DNA of 44,952 nucleotides from assembly GCA_004292865.1 (NCBI GenBank), contig RDXP01000121.1, positions 1 through 44,952 of the forward strand, in the 5' to 3' direction. Under the pieces are notes generated by a model that did no database searches, was not told where the DNA came from, and saw nothing but the letters and a program-made list of their open reading frames with translations. This DNA comes from Sphingobacteriales bacterium. GTDB lineage: Bacteria > Bacteroidota > Bacteroidia > Sphingobacteriales > Sphingobacteriaceae. The stretch's first letter is position 1, and each line of letters opens with the position of its first letter. The translations under genes were made by a program, and so were the position numbers. Shown in pieces: positions 30,595 through 39,590 of the stretch.

Positions 30595-31246
30595 TTAAAA
30601 AATGTAGGCTATGTTTAGACCGCAACCACTTAATTTATACCTACCAAAATAAGGCTTCGAGCCGTAATTTACCATGGTATTAGTTACTGGGTCTAACTCC
30701 ATAAAATCTCGATAGTAGGCTCCCCTTACATTTTGTACCTGATTTTGTATCGAAACACCCAACAAATGCTTACTTATTTTGCTCGCAACAAACTGGTAAC
30801 CAAAATTTACACCTCATGATACATTACCGTGAGGTAAAGCATAATCCAAATTACCCAGCACATATAGCGTATTTACTTTTTTTTTAAAATAATTTATTTT
30901 AGGGTGCATACTTAATGGTATGGTTTTAATATGATAGCTAACACTTGTATTTTGGCTGTTAAAACCCAAACTAGTACCTAAATAATATCTACCACTAAAA
31001 TTACGACCGCAGCTTACATTAGAATGAAACCCAACGCCCTGTAATAATAGAATATTGGTTGCAAATAAACTTCCATAAATCGTTAGGTAAATCTTTATAA
31101 AACGATGTATGGCTTAAACCACGGGTTGTGGCACCAATTTCGGCTTTTTAAAACCCATTTTTTAAAACTTCGATATTACCGTTTTGCGTTTTTATACCTA
31201 ATGCTACAAAAGATAGTAAAACTGTGATTAAAAATTTATTTTTCAT
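30595..31246 (-). pseudogene. Degraded outer-membrane beta-barrel-type protein gene
   Basis: Reverse strand: MKNKFLITVLLSFVALGIKTQNGNIEVLKNGF*KAEIGATTRGLSHTSFYKDLPN(frameshift)TIYGSLFATNILLLQGVGFHSNVSCGRNFSGRYYLG...NLDYALPHGNVS*GVNFGYQFVASKISKHLLGVSIQNQ...YKLSGCGLNIAYIF*. Stops at 31148-31150 and 30814-30816. Confidence 0.85.
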
Positions 31247-31248
31247 AA

Positions 31249-31932
31249 TTAAAATATAAAACCTCCCGAAAAAAACAAGGTAGAACTTTTATTTGAGGGA
31301 ATAGTAAAATTTGTATTGTTGCTAAAGTTTGTAGTTGCTTTATCCCAATTGATGTAACTATAGGTTAGACCTAATCGGTAGCCAAATTTTTTCTCTGTTT
31401 TAAAAATGATGGTTATTTCGGGCTGTATTACAACATGGAATTTGCTTTGCGATGTTTTAATTTCCTCTAACTGGTTTTGAGTGTTAACTAAATTTGTAAA
31501 CATTCCTTTACCATATAGTTTTTGGTAATTTATACCCGCACCAAAGGTTAAAAATGTATTATCATCGGCATCAATACTAATTTTATATAGGGGTTTTACT
31601 TGTAGGGCTATGGAACTATTTTGTGCTTTAAATTCGGCAATTTGATTTTTTAAGTCTGGTTTTTCATAAAATTTATTTGTTACCGTACTTCTCACAACAT
31701 AATCAACCCCTATTTCGGTATAAAAATTTTCGGCAAAATTAACCGCATAGCCAACGTTAAAAATTATACCCGCGGTGGTATTATTGGGGTTTATATTATT
31801 TTGGTTGGATAAAACGCCTATATACTCCAATAAAGGCACTTTTAAATGGGTATAAAAATAGTTTTGCGCATAGCTATTACCAGTATGGGCAATACTAAAA
31901 AGTATTGCTAAATATATTTTTAAATATTTCAT
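31249..31932 (-). CDS. Outer-membrane beta-barrel protein, hypothetical
   Basis: Signal peptide MKYLKIYLAILFSIAHTGNSYAQ; alternating strands; C-terminal ...LFFSGGFIF. Confidence 0.75.
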   Translation of the reverse strand: MKYLKIYLAILFSIAHTGNSYAQNYFYTHLKVPLLEYIGVLSNQNNINPNNTTAGIIFNVGYAVNFAENFYTEIGVDYVVRSTVTNKFYEKPDLKNQIAEFKAQNSSIALQVKPLYKISIDADDNTFLTFGAGINYQKLYGKGMFTNLVNTQNQLEEIKTSQSKFHVVIQPEITIIFKTEKKFGYRLGLTYSYINWDKATTNFSNNTNFTIPSNKSSTLFFSGGFIF

Positions 31933-31981
31933 AAAGTTATATATAACCACGATTGTTGCTATCCATCGTGGCTATTTGTTT

Positions 31982-32521
31982 TTAAAAAAGAATACCAATA
32001 CCTAATGAAAATGATTGTAAAGAGGCTTTTTCATCTGTAAAAAAAATCTCCCTATAATTTTGGGTTTTGTAGGCTATCTCGGGCGTTAAGGCAATTTTTT
32101 TACCTATTTTTAGGTTATAGCCCAAGCCAGCTTCATACAATAAACCTCCTTTTAAAAAGCTATCAAACTCAATATTATATCCTATATTGGTAAATACAAA
32201 AGGTGTTTTTATTTGATTAAGAAAATAATAATGAATATTAGTAAACACAGGATAAAAGCTTACCGTAGGGTTTATATATGATGTAACTCCTATGCCTAAG
32301 CCTATAGCCAATTTAGGATTTATGTACCAGCCGTTTATGGTGGAAATTTCGGTTCCGTTACCACTTTTGTTTAACTGGGATGTCGAAATTGGTTCGGGGT
32401 TAGTTTTTGTTCTAATCAGAATACCAATTTTAGTTTTATTAAAAAAACCTTTCCTTGTAAAATCTTGTGAATATCCTAAAAAACAAGTGATTGTTAATAA
32501 TAATGTGATATATCGTTTCAT
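31982..32521 (-). CDS. Outer-membrane beta-barrel protein, hypothetical
   Basis: Signal peptide MKRYITLLLTITCFLGYSQ; C-terminal SLGIGILF; ATG at 32521. Confidence 0.75.
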   Translation of the reverse strand: MKRYITLLLTITCFLGYSQDFTRKGFFNKTKIGILIRTKTNPEPISTSQLNKSGNGTEISTINGWYINPKLAIGLGIGVTSYINPTVSFYPVFTNIHYYFLNQIKTPFVFTNIGYNIEFDSFLKGGLLYEAGLGYNLKIGKKIALTPEIAYKTQNYREIFFTDEKASLQSFSLGIGILF

Positions 32522-32531
32522 AGCTGTATTT

Positions 32532-34081
32532 TTATTGATTAACAATTCTTATCCCTCTCCATTCTGAACCATATTTAGCTAACCCAAAAACAGAAGCCTT
32601 ATTTAAAGTAAATTTCAAAGGGGCGTAACCTAATTTTATATCACTAAAATCGCTAGTTAATTTAATGCCTACTGCCCAATCTAATCTTTTAGATGCTCTA
32701 GATTGGTTATAAACAATAATTTCGTCTCTTTCTTGAATAATCGAAATACTCTTTTTAGTAAAATCGTTCCATACTTTAAAGGCATAGTTTACATCTTGCT
32801 TTTTGGGATATAACCCAAGTGAAGGATTTTTTGCAAAATCATATATTTGCTTTATACTTTTTTGAAGCATTTCGTTTTTTTCAAACTTATAATTGTATCC
32901 TAATAGGTCAACTTCTACATATTGTTTAGTTATTTTGGGTAAATCCAATGGTGTAAATTTTTGGGAACTATAAGGTGCATTTATAAGTGGAGCACCTGGT
33001 AGTTCTCCTGCATAATATTCGAGAGCGTCCCAACCTAATCTTATTTCGCTTGCATCGGTACTAGACCAACCTATCCAATTCTTTTTTTGCATAGTAACAT
33101 TTATACCTATTGCAGAATAAACACCCCACGTGGCATTATAAAAGTTTACCCTAACTCTATTGTTAGACCCAAAACCTTGGGTGTGTACCTCTTCTCTCCC
33201 CCTTAGGCTTTGAAAAAATTTACCTGCCCAAGTTTTTGCGCCAAACTGTACTGTAGGTAAGCTTTCGTAAATCCAATCATCGGAACCAGTACCCATAATT
33301 TTCTTGGATAGAGACTTTTTACTTTGCTGTATTTTTGAATCTGTTTTTGATGAACTTAAATTTTGGCTTTTAAATTCATCATTTATCAAATCAGGTTTTG
33401 CTCTGTTATAGGTATCTAAAAGCATTATACCATCTTCTATTTTATAAAAATCATCATTAGTATTATTCTTATAAAATGAATGGGCTGTAAGATTTTGATT
33501 TTCGACAAAAGGGTTAGCCAAAAGTATAGCATTTACCCTATCAAGTTTTTCGGGTTTAAAAATAAACGTTCCGTAAGGTGTAATCTTATATATTACACCC
33601 TCAACTTTAATCTCTAGCTTATCGTTAATCACAGAGGCAAAAAATGGGTCTGGTACAAGATCTTCAAAAGGCTTTACTTTTGTTGTGTCTTCCTTAGTTT
33701 CATTAGACTCAGTCCCCATAGGTACAATTAGTCTAGTAGCATTTAGATTTTTTTGTTTGGTGTAGAGTGAAATGAATTTAGGCGCATTAAGTATGGTTTC
33801 TATTTTTTGGGGCAATCCAAGTTCAGTACTTTCTGAAATTTGCGACATAACATTTTGGAAATCATTTGTCGTTCTAAAACTTAACATTCCAGTATTATCC
33901 AATGTAACTGGTGTTGGCAAATTTTCATCCAAAACATTTTTCTTACAAGATGAAACCGTAATGACCAAAAAACTTACTAAAACTATTACAGTATTTGTGA
34001 GTATTTGTGAGTGTTTGTGAGTGTTTGTGAGTGTTTGTGAGTGTTTGTGAGTGTTTGTGAGTGTTTTGTGAGTGTTTTCAT
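32532..34081 (-). CDS. Hypothetical lipoprotein; ATG at 34081 is out of frame with the body because of a 10-bp tandem repeat (candidate phase-variable gene). Continuous ORF from TTG: 32532..33968
   Basis: Body frame reads ...TVIVLVSFLVITVSSCKKNVLDENLP (lipoprotein signal peptide). Frame from ATG 34081 reads MKTLTKHSQTLTNTHKHSQTLTNTHKYSQIL* and stops. Confidence 0.75.
33991..34071. repeat. Decanucleotide tandem repeat (GTGTTTGTGA, + strand) in the 5' coding region of the lipoprotein gene
   Basis: 2x gtatttgtga, 5x gtgtttgtga, one 11-bp variant gtgttttgtga. Confidence 0.97.
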
Positions 34082-34400
34082 AAAAATTTTAGGTTAAATT
34101 AAATAATTTATTAATTAGGTGTAAATGTAATTTATGTACTTTTTAAATACAAATTTATTTTTACACAATAGGTGTTTAAACATCTTATTTATATGGCTTT
34201 AGTTTTTAGCCAGGCCCGTTCATCTACCATTTTAAAGCCCTGAATAGAGGATTAAATTCAATAACGCTATAATGTGTAGGTTTTGTGCTAAAGTGTTTAC
34301 ATCATCCACCATAGCATGTAATAAAGGTATGCCGTTTTTTTAACAGTGGTAGCCAAATATTATGTTTTTTGATTGATTTTGGATTGATTTTTTTGATAGT

Positions 34401-35600
34401 CTATAAATTTTGTGCAATTACATAACCACTAGCCCAAGCCCATTGAAAATTATAGCCGCCCAGCCAGCCAGTTACATCCACACACTCGCCTCCAAAATAT
34501 AGGCCTTTAACTTTTTTTGTTTCTAATGTTTTAGACGATAGCTCATTGGTACACACGCCGCCCCGCATTACCTCGGCTTTATCGTAGCCTTTATTGCCTG
34601 CTGGTGTAACTGTAAATTGGTGTATAAAATTATGGATAGCCTCCATATCGGCATTGCTTAACGAAGCTAAGTTTTTTTGGATAGGTAAAATCCCCGTAAG
34701 GGCATCTACAAATTTTCGGGTATAAAACAAGGTAAGGTAATTTGATAATAGCTTTTTACCGTTTGTTTTTCTTTCTTCTTCAATCAATATTTTTATTTGC
34801 TGCTTGGGCAAAAGGTTGATGGTAAATGTTTCGCCGGGTTGTAGGTACGATGATATTTGCAATATAGCTGGCCCACTTAATCCCCAATGGGTAAACAAAA
34901 TGTTTTCTTCGAAACTTATTTTACCATTGCTTACTTGCGCAAAAACCGAGTTGCCCGATAGGTGGGCGTACCAATCCAATGCCTTGCCTGTAATGGTAAG
35001 CGGCACCAGTGCGGGGGCGGTATGGGTAATGGCTAACCCAAATTGTTTAGCTATTTTTAAACCAAAATCGCTAGCTCCCATTTTGGCAATAGGCAAGCCT
35101 CCGCTGGCTATTACTACGTTATTGGTTTGTATTACAGTATTTTGCCCATTGGCGTGGTAGTTTACGTTAAAAATATCTTGCGTTTTGTTTATCCCCGTAA
35201 GGGTAGAATTTAGTACTATGGTTTGTTGCAATTGCTGGCATAAATCAATAAAAACTTGTACAATATCTTTGGCGGTATTGCTGGTGGGAAAAAGCTGGCC
35301 TAGCGTTTTCTCTTGCCCTATAATGCCGTAGGTTTCAAAAAATTGTACGCTATCGTTCACCGTCCAGGCGGCCAAAGCCGATTTTATAAAATGCGGGTTT
35401 TCGGAAATAAAGTTTTCGCTACCGCAATGCAGGTTGGTATAATTACACCTGCCACCACCCGAAATTAAAATTTTGGCCCCCACTTTATCGTTTTTTTCGA
35501 TAAGCAAAACACGCTTACCCAAAAAACCCGCCTGCACAGCACACATTAATCCGCAAGCACCCGCTCCTATAATTACGGCATCGTAATCTAAATTATCCAT
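34401..35600 (-). CDS. NAD(P)/FAD-dependent oxidoreductase, HI0933/YhiN family
   Basis: DAVIIGAGACGLMCAVQAGFLGKRVLLIEKN, GAKILISGGGRCNYTN, GLYFGGECVDVTGWLGGYNFQWAWASG. Confidence 0.92.
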   Translation of the reverse strand: MDNLDYDAVIIGAGACGLMCAVQAGFLGKRVLLIEKNDKVGAKILISGGGRCNYTNLHCGSENFISENPHFIKSALAAWTVNDSVQFFETYGIIGQEKTLGQLFPTSNTAKDIVQVFIDLCQQLQQTIVLNSTLTGINKTQDIFNVNYHANGQNTVIQTNNVVIASGGLPIAKMGASDFGLKIAKQFGLAITHTAPALVPLTITGKALDWYAHLSGNSVFAQVSNGKISFEENILFTHWGLSGPAILQISSYLQPGETFTINLLPKQQIKILIEEERKTNGKKLLSNYLTLFYTRKFVDALTGILPIQKNLASLSNADMEAIHNFIHQFTVTPAGNKGYDKAEVMRGGVCTNELSSKTLETKKVKGLYFGGECVDVTGWLGGYNFQWAWASGYVIAQNL

Positions 35601-35689
35601 GCTTCAAAAATGAGATTTAATTTAAAATATACCGCAATAAAAAACAATTTCATATTTTAGGTAAGATAAAGTATTTTTAGCCTCATAAA

Positions 35690-36826
35690 ATGAAAACCAT
35701 TACACAAACCCGATTGGGGATTTTAGGCGGAGGCCAACTAGGCCGTATGCTTATACAAGAAGCTATAAACTACAATATTAACGTTTCGGTGTTAGACCCC
35801 GATGCCAATGCGCCTTGTAAAAACCTGTGTAATAAATTTATCATTGGTGCTTTAAACGATTACGATACGGTGTATAATTTTGGCAAAAACCTTGATTTAA
35901 TTACCATAGAAATCGAAAAAGTAAATGTAGAAGCCTTAGAACAACTAGAAAAAGAAGGCGTTGCCGTTTATCCGCAACCACGTGTAATTAGGTTAATACA
36001 GGATAAAGGCTTACAAAAACAGTTTTTTAAGCTAAACGATATTCCTACCGCCGATTTTGAGTTGATACAATCTATCGAGCAATTACAAGCCACAGGCTTC
36101 GATTTTCCGCTGATACAAAAAATACGTAAAGATGGTTACGATGGCAAAGGTGTGGTAAAATTACACAGCCGAAACAAGCTCGAAAACGCATTTACCGCTC
36201 CTAGTATTATAGAGCAATGTATTGATTTTGAGAAAGAAGTAGCCGTAATAGTAAGCCGAAACGAGCGTGGCGAAATAGCCACTTTCCCGATGGTGGAAAT
36301 GGATTTTAACCCCGAAGCCAATTTGGTAGAGTTTTTAATTTCGCCCTCGCAATACCCCGAAGCTATACAGCTACAAGCACAACAAATAGCCACCCAAATA
36401 ATTGTAAAATTAAATATGGTAGGCTTGCTTGCCGTAGAAATGTTTTTAACCAAACAGGGTACATTGCTGGTGAACGAGCTGGCACCACGGCCACACAATA
36501 GCGGCCACCAAAGCATAGAGGGCAATTACACCTCGCAGTTTGCACAGCATTTAAGGGCAATTTTTAATTTGCCACTAGGCGATACCAAAACCATAACCCA
36601 CGCTGTAATGATTAATTTACTGGGCGAAAACGGTTACGATGGCATAGCCATATACCAAGGTTTAGAAAAAATATTGCCCTTATCGGGCGTGTATGTACAC
36701 CTATACGGAAAAATATTTACCAAACCGTACCGTAAAATGGGACACGTAACTATTATAGATGAGGATAGAACCCAAGCCATAGCAAAAGCAAAATTTGTAC
36801 AACAAACCTTAAAAGTAATTGCCTAA
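35690..36826 (+). CDS. purK: 5-(carboxyamino)imidazole ribonucleotide synthase
   Basis: LGILGGGQLGRMLIQEA, GYDGKGV, NELAPRPHNSGHQSIE. Confidence 0.96.
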   Translation: MKTITQTRLGILGGGQLGRMLIQEAINYNINVSVLDPDANAPCKNLCNKFIIGALNDYDTVYNFGKNLDLITIEIEKVNVEALEQLEKEGVAVYPQPRVIRLIQDKGLQKQFFKLNDIPTADFELIQSIEQLQATGFDFPLIQKIRKDGYDGKGVVKLHSRNKLENAFTAPSIIEQCIDFEKEVAVIVSRNERGEIATFPMVEMDFNPEANLVEFLISPSQYPEAIQLQAQQIATQIIVKLNMVGLLAVEMFLTKQGTLLVNELAPRPHNSGHQSIEGNYTSQFAQHLRAIFNLPLGDTKTITHAVMINLLGENGYDGIAIYQGLEKILPLSGVYVHLYGKIFTKPYRKMGHVTIIDEDRTQAIAKAKFVQQTLKVIA

Positions 36827-36849
36827 AAAGCACATAAAAAAAACATACA

Positions 36850-37347
36850 ATGGATATTAAAGTAGGAATTATAATGGGCAGCCAATCGGATTTAGGTATT
36901 ATGCAACAAGCCGCCCAGGTGCTTACCCAACTAGGCGTAGGTTTTGAAATAACGGTGGTATCGGCCCACCGCACCCCCGAGCGTATGTTTACTTATGCCC
37001 GTACAGCCACCACCCGAGGCCTAAAAGTAATTATTGCTGGTGCTGGCGGAGCGGCGCATTTGCCCGGTATGGTAGCCTCCATTACGCCATTGCCCGTAAT
37101 AGGTGTTCCCATAAAATCTAGCAATTCTATAGATGGTTGGGATTCGATACTTTCCATATTACAAATGCCCAACGGTGTACCCGTGGCTACGGTAGCCTTA
37201 AATGCGGCAAAAAATGCAGGCATTTTAGCGGCCCAAATTTTGGCTTGCACCGATGCACAACTACTGGCCAATGTGATAGCTTTTAAAGAAGATTTAAGGC
37301 TTAAAGTAGAAGAAAGTGCCGAGGAGATGAAGGGGTTAAAGTTTTAG
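36850..37347 (+). CDS. purE: 5-(carboxyamino)imidazole ribonucleotide mutase
   Basis: VGIIMGSQSDLGIM, VVSAHRTPERM, IIAGAGGAAHLPGMVAS. Confidence 0.97.
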   Translation: MDIKVGIIMGSQSDLGIMQQAAQVLTQLGVGFEITVVSAHRTPERMFTYARTATTRGLKVIIAGAGGAAHLPGMVASITPLPVIGVPIKSSNSIDGWDSILSILQMPNGVPVATVALNAAKNAGILAAQILACTDAQLLANVIAFKEDLRLKVEESAEEMKGLKF

Positions 37348-37388
37348 ATTTTTGTAAAGTTAAAAAAAGTAAAAAAACCTCACCGCTC

Positions 37389-38264
37389 CTACTTTATCAA
37401 ATTATAAAGCTCATCTAGCTTTGGTGAAAGTACAATTTCTATGCGGCGATTTTTGCTGCGGGCCTCGCTGGTATTGGCAATATCTATGGGTTGGTATTGG
37501 CTTTTACCTGTTGCGGTTAAGCGTATGTATGGTATTTTTTGTTGGTCGGTTAAAAACCGTACTACCGATGTTGCCCTTAAAACGCTTAAATCCCAATTGT
37601 CTTTTATTTGGCCTAGGTTAATTACTTTTTGGTTATCGGTATGGCCTTCAACGGCTACATTTATATCGGGCTGGGTTAACAATACTTTTGCTAAGGCTTG
37701 TAGGGCTAATTTTCCTTTTTCATCAATTACAATGCTACCGCTGCTAAATAATAGTTTATCGGTTAACGATACATAAACTTTGCCATTTTTTACTTCAACG
37801 CTTAGGCCGTTTTCGGTAAAGCCTAATAGTGCTTTTTGGAGTTTGTTTTTTAGGGCTTCGGTGGCGGCATCTCGTTTTTTTAGTATTTCTTCTACTTCAC
37901 GCAGGCGTTGTTCTCGTAGTTTAAGGTCGTCGGATAGTTTGCTTAAATCATCGGAAAGCTTGTTTACATTGCCCGATAGCTTGTTTATTTCGCCCGAGCT
38001 GTTGGCTCTTAATTTGGTATAATTGCTATTTAGGTCGTTTAATTTTTCGTCTAAACTGGCAATTTGTTTATGTAAAGCCGAGGTATCGGCTTGTAAGGCT
38101 GCTTTTTCGGTTTCTAAGCCTGCGGTAATGGTTCGGCATTTTTCCCACCCTGTGGCAATCGAATCTTTTTGTGCTAATAATTGTTTGTATTTTTTGTTTG
38201 ATAATACAACGCAAGAGGTTAAAAAAAGTAAGGTAGTAAGTGCAATAAAACTAAATTTTCTCAT
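37389..38264 (-). CDS. OmpA-family lipoprotein with coiled coil
   Basis: Lipobox LFLTSCVVL; heptad-rich linker; C-terminal INVAVEGHTDNQKV...NWDLSVLRATSVVRFL...EARSKNRRIEIVLSP. Confidence 0.92.
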   Translation of the reverse strand: MRKFSFIALTTLLFLTSCVVLSNKKYKQLLAQKDSIATGWEKCRTITAGLETEKAALQADTSALHKQIASLDEKLNDLNSNYTKLRANSSGEINKLSGNVNKLSDDLSKLSDDLKLREQRLREVEEILKKRDAATEALKNKLQKALLGFTENGLSVEVKNGKVYVSLTDKLLFSSGSIVIDEKGKLALQALAKVLLTQPDINVAVEGHTDNQKVINLGQIKDNWDLSVLRATSVVRFLTDQQKIPYIRLTATGKSQYQPIDIANTSEARSKNRRIEIVLSPKLDELYNLIK

Positions 38265-38277
38265 TATTAATATGTGG

Positions 38278-38940
38278 TTATTGTATGGCATTTTTTATAA
38301 AATGGGTTAAAGGCGAAATTAAAGATAATCCTTTTATCATTTTTTCTATGATGGTATGCTGCATCATTTCATCATCGGTAAAGCTATGAAAAACTGTATA
38401 GCTTTTAAGTTTTAATAGTTCAATATTTTCGTTATCGGCGTTGTACCCTTTGGGGCAGGTTTTTAATTTATCAGTTTGGCTTAGTGTTTCAAAAAAATTT
38501 ACAAAACTAGGGGCTTCTATTATTGTCTTAAATTGAGCGGCATTGTAGTCAATCTCTTGTCTTATGGCTTTAAGGTGTGCGGCTTCGGGCATCCAATATC
38601 CGCCTGCAATAAAGCTATTATTGGGCTGTATTTGTATGTAATAGCCTGGGTAATTGCCGTTTTTTCCGTTGGCCGAAAAACCCATTCCGAAGTTGTTTTT
38701 GTAAGGTGCTTTATCTTTACTAAACCTTACATCGCGGTAAATACGCATTACACTTTTTTTCGCCGTTAGGTTATTTGGAATGCTTGTATCAATTTTTTGT
38801 AATTGCGCTAGTACATCATCGGCGAAAGCCAAAACATTTTGTTGCGCTGTTTCGTAAGCCACCTTATTGGCCAAAAACCAATCTCGGTTGTTGTTTTCGG
38901 CTAGGTTTGCTAAAAACTCAAAAGTTTGTTTATTAATCAT
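38278..38940 (-). CDS. DUF2461 (TIGR02453) family protein
   Basis: FEFLANLAENNNRDWFLANKVAYE, MRIYRDVRFSKDKAPYKNNFGMGFS, GYYIQIQPNNSFIAGGYWMPE. Confidence 0.88.
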   Translation of the reverse strand: MINKQTFEFLANLAENNNRDWFLANKVAYETAQQNVLAFADDVLAQLQKIDTSIPNNLTAKKSVMRIYRDVRFSKDKAPYKNNFGMGFSANGKNGNYPGYYIQIQPNNSFIAGGYWMPEAAHLKAIRQEIDYNAAQFKTIIEAPSFVNFFETLSQTDKLKTCPKGYNADNENIELLKLKSYTVFHSFTDDEMMQHTIIEKMIKGLSLISPLTHFIKNAIQ

Positions 38941-39319
38941 GGTCATAATGGGCAACATATTTTACATTGGGCGAAAGCCAATACATTAAAATTACTCGCG
39001 AATACCTAAAATTTATGGGCGAAAACAAAAAACTTGCTAGTAAAATAGCACCTACATATACCCATGGCGAGTGTTCTTCGTGGGTAATTAAATAGGTTAA
39101 CAAGCCAATGGCAACGCTAAGCATTACATTAAGCACATAACTTACATACATTGCCACGTAAAAATATCCTGGCTCTATTTCGTACTTAAAGCTACATTTT
39201 GGGCAGTTTTGATGCATTTTTTGCGATTTGTAACCATACATTGCTGTTGCAAATAAATTGCCTTGCCTACAACGTGGGCATTTGGCATGTAACATTGCGT
39301 AATATTGGGAAGTAGGCAT
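38933..39319 (-). CDS. DUF983 family zinc-ribbon membrane protein
   Basis: KCPRCRQGNLF, CPKCSFKYEIEPGYFYVAMYVSY. Confidence 0.88.
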   Translation of the reverse strand: MPTSQYYAMLHAKCPRCRQGNLFATAMYGYKSQKMHQNCPKCSFKYEIEPGYFYVAMYVSYVLNVMLSVAIGLLTYLITHEEHSPWVYVGAILLASFLFSPINFRYSRVILMYWLSPNVKYVAHYDHD

Positions 39320-39590
39320 GGGCTAAAAGTTTAGTTGTTGATTGTGCAAAATGTATTGGCAATTTAATATTTTTTATCTTAGGCGAAGGTAATAAATGCA
39401 AGTTTTTTGTTGTTTTTTTATACCTGGCATATACTTGATGTGGGGGGGGTAAGAAAGCGAATCGTTTTCTTATATCTTTGTTAATTTGTTAAATAACTTA
39501 TCATTTAATTTTTGGCGCATAAGTATTAAAACATATTTAACCTTTCGGCTTTGGCTATTACAATAAAAACCATTAATTTAATTTGCATTA

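Noticed and set aside
33991-34071. 10-bp repeats as an iteron/origin or CRISPR
   Set aside because: No spacers or replication gene nearby; position inside the 5' end of an ORF fits a coding repeat better.
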